Shown piece after piece: positions 6,753 through 7,307 of a stretch of DNA of 7,307 nucleotides. How positions within the stretch are numbered: the first letter of the stretch is position 1; the number at the start of each line of letters is the position of its first letter. The position numbers and the translations under genes are program-made. This DNA comes from an uncultured Collinsella sp. (lineage in GTDB: Bacteria; Actinomycetota; Coriobacteriia; Coriobacteriales; Coriobacteriaceae). Where the stretch lies: the NCBI GenBank assembly GCA_902478705.1, contig CABSMB010000052.1, positions 1 to 7,307 on the forward strand, written 5' to 3'. A model generated the notes under the pieces. That model was not told the origin of the DNA and did no database searches. It saw only the letters and a list, made by a program, of their open reading frames with translations.

Positions 6753-7076
6753 ATGTCATCGACTCAAAAACGAGCCATCCTGCAGGTGCGCATTCGCGAG
6801 GAAGACAAGCAGCATGCCGAGCGTCTCTACGACGCCATGGGCACATCGCTCGCCGAGGCCGTGCGCCTTTTTGTCGCGCAGAGCATTTTGATGCGCAAGC
6901 TCCCCTTTCAGCCGGTCGCTGTGCGCTCAAAGGACGGCACCGCCGCCTATGGATCGCTCAAAGCCTATGGGGACCCCAATCGCCGCTCCGAGGAGCGCAA
7001 TGCCTGGATTGAGTACCTTGCCACAGAAAGCGACGATTCGATTTTGGGTCCCGAGGAAGTAGATATCCATGAGTAG
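6753..7076 (+). CDS. RelB/DinJ-family ribbon-helix-helix antitoxin
   Basis: The 107-residue protein resembles RelB/DinJ antitoxins, which neutralise a partner toxin and repress their own promoter. Seen: a short beta strand with alternating residues (AILQVRIREED, residues 8-18), an amphipathic helix (KQHAERLYDAMG), then TSLAEAVRLFVAQSILMRKLPF (about 31-52), which is the family's helix-helix core ending in the characteristic PF. The C-terminal half is acidic and probably unstructured until bound to its partner. It is longer than E. coli RelB (79) or DinJ (86). ATG 6753 is chosen because GGGAGG lies six bases upstream; a GTG directly before it (6750) is too close to that site. The stop overlaps the start of the PIN-domain gene by 8 bases (ATGAGTAG), the usual coupled arrangement of such pairs. 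It is transcribed away from the formate operon and probably has no functional link to it. Confidence 0.8.
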   Translation: MSSTQKRAILQVRIREEDKQHAERLYDAMGTSLAEAVRLFVAQSILMRKLPFQPVAVRSKDGTAAYGSLKAYGDPNRRSEERNAWIEYLATESDDSILGPEEVDIHE

Positions 7077-7307
7077 CACCATCATCGACGAGACCGTCAT
7101 CCTGCGCTACCTGCTTAACGACGACGAGGTCCTGTCACCGCGCGCCGCCAAGGTCATCGCCACGCGCACCGCTCGTGTCTACCCCGAAATCATCACGCGC
7201 GTCGTGGTCACGCTGCGCGACGTCTATAAGGTTCCCCGCGTTGAGATTGGCGCGGCCATGAAAAGGCTGCTCGATGACGTCATGGTCGCCGAGCCCACCG
7301 TTGTCGC
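7069..7307 (+). CDS. PIN-domain protein, putative toxin of the pair, 3' end missing
   Basis: Seventy-nine codons are present before the right edge. The N-terminus (STIIDETVILRYLLNDDEVL, residues 3-22) and the helix region around YPEIITRVVVTLRDVYKVPR (38-57) follow the layout of PIN-domain ribonucleases such as VapC, where the opening motif is normally DTNVILRYLL and the second helix carries a conserved Glu. Here Asp7 is kept, but the next two residues are Glu-Thr instead of Thr-Asn. The expected Glu near residue 44 appears to be Arg. This could mean reduced or altered nuclease activity, but the C-terminal acidic residues are off the window. AGGAAG nine bases upstream of ATG 7069, within the antitoxin gene, can serve as ribosome binding site. 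Function as a toxin is inferred from the family and from the overlap with the antitoxin gene. Confidence 0.68.
   Translation, partial: MSSTIIDETVILRYLLNDDEVLSPRAAKVIATRTARVYPEIITRVVVTLRDVYKVPRVEIGAAMKRLLDDVMVAEPTVV

Noticed and set aside
6704..7012. A 102-codon plus-strand frame overlapping the antitoxin gene
   Set aside because: It is out of frame with the RelB-like gene, whose motifs, ribosome binding site and coupled downstream gene make it the real coding frame.

Overview
The window is GC-rich, with strongly GC-biased third codon positions, and comes from an anaerobic, formate-metabolising bacterium. Five of its seven genes form one minus-strand operon for a formate hydrogenlyase of the hydrogenase-4 (Hyf, FHL-2) type. 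The sequence style and the RelB/PIN pair beside it suggest a gut actinobacterium of the Coriobacteriia, such as Collinsella. That assignment rests on general resemblance and is uncertain.

Reading the minus strand from right to left, the operon is: a HydN-like four-cluster ferredoxin (6324-5806); FdhF, the molybdenum/tungsten formate dehydrogenase (5729-3507); HyfA-like electron-transfer ferredoxin (3428-2811); HyfB-like antiporter-type membrane subunit (2818-800); and HyfC-like NuoH-type membrane subunit (787 to beyond the left edge). FdhF oxidises formate. Electrons would pass through HydN/HyfA iron-sulfur clusters to a [NiFe] hydrogenase, whose large and small subunits should lie beyond the left edge. 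HyfB and HyfC would anchor the complex and may couple the reaction to ion translocation.

The fdhF reading frame is interrupted by an in-frame TGA at 5312-5310. It falls at codon 140, the selenocysteine position of E. coli FdhF, and is followed by a GGUCU-loop hairpin that looks like a bacterial SECIS element. It is therefore a single 740-residue selenoprotein gene, although an automatic caller would split it into two ORFs.

The operon's non-coding parts hold three structures: a perfect 16-bp palindrome just upstream of the fdhF ribosome binding site, a strong GC hairpin with an imperfect U tract between fdhF and hyfA, and two mutually exclusive hairpins possible in the leader upstream of hydN.

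The right end is divergent. After an AT-rich intergenic region of about 430 bases comes a plus-strand toxin-antitoxin-like pair: a RelB/DinJ-type ribbon-helix-helix antitoxin (6753-7076), overlapped by a PIN-domain protein (7069 to beyond the right edge). The PIN protein has altered residues at positions normally used for catalysis. A 20-bp inverted repeat downstream of a plausible promoter is a good candidate operator for this pair. No tRNA, rRNA, insertion sequence or CRISPR array was seen.
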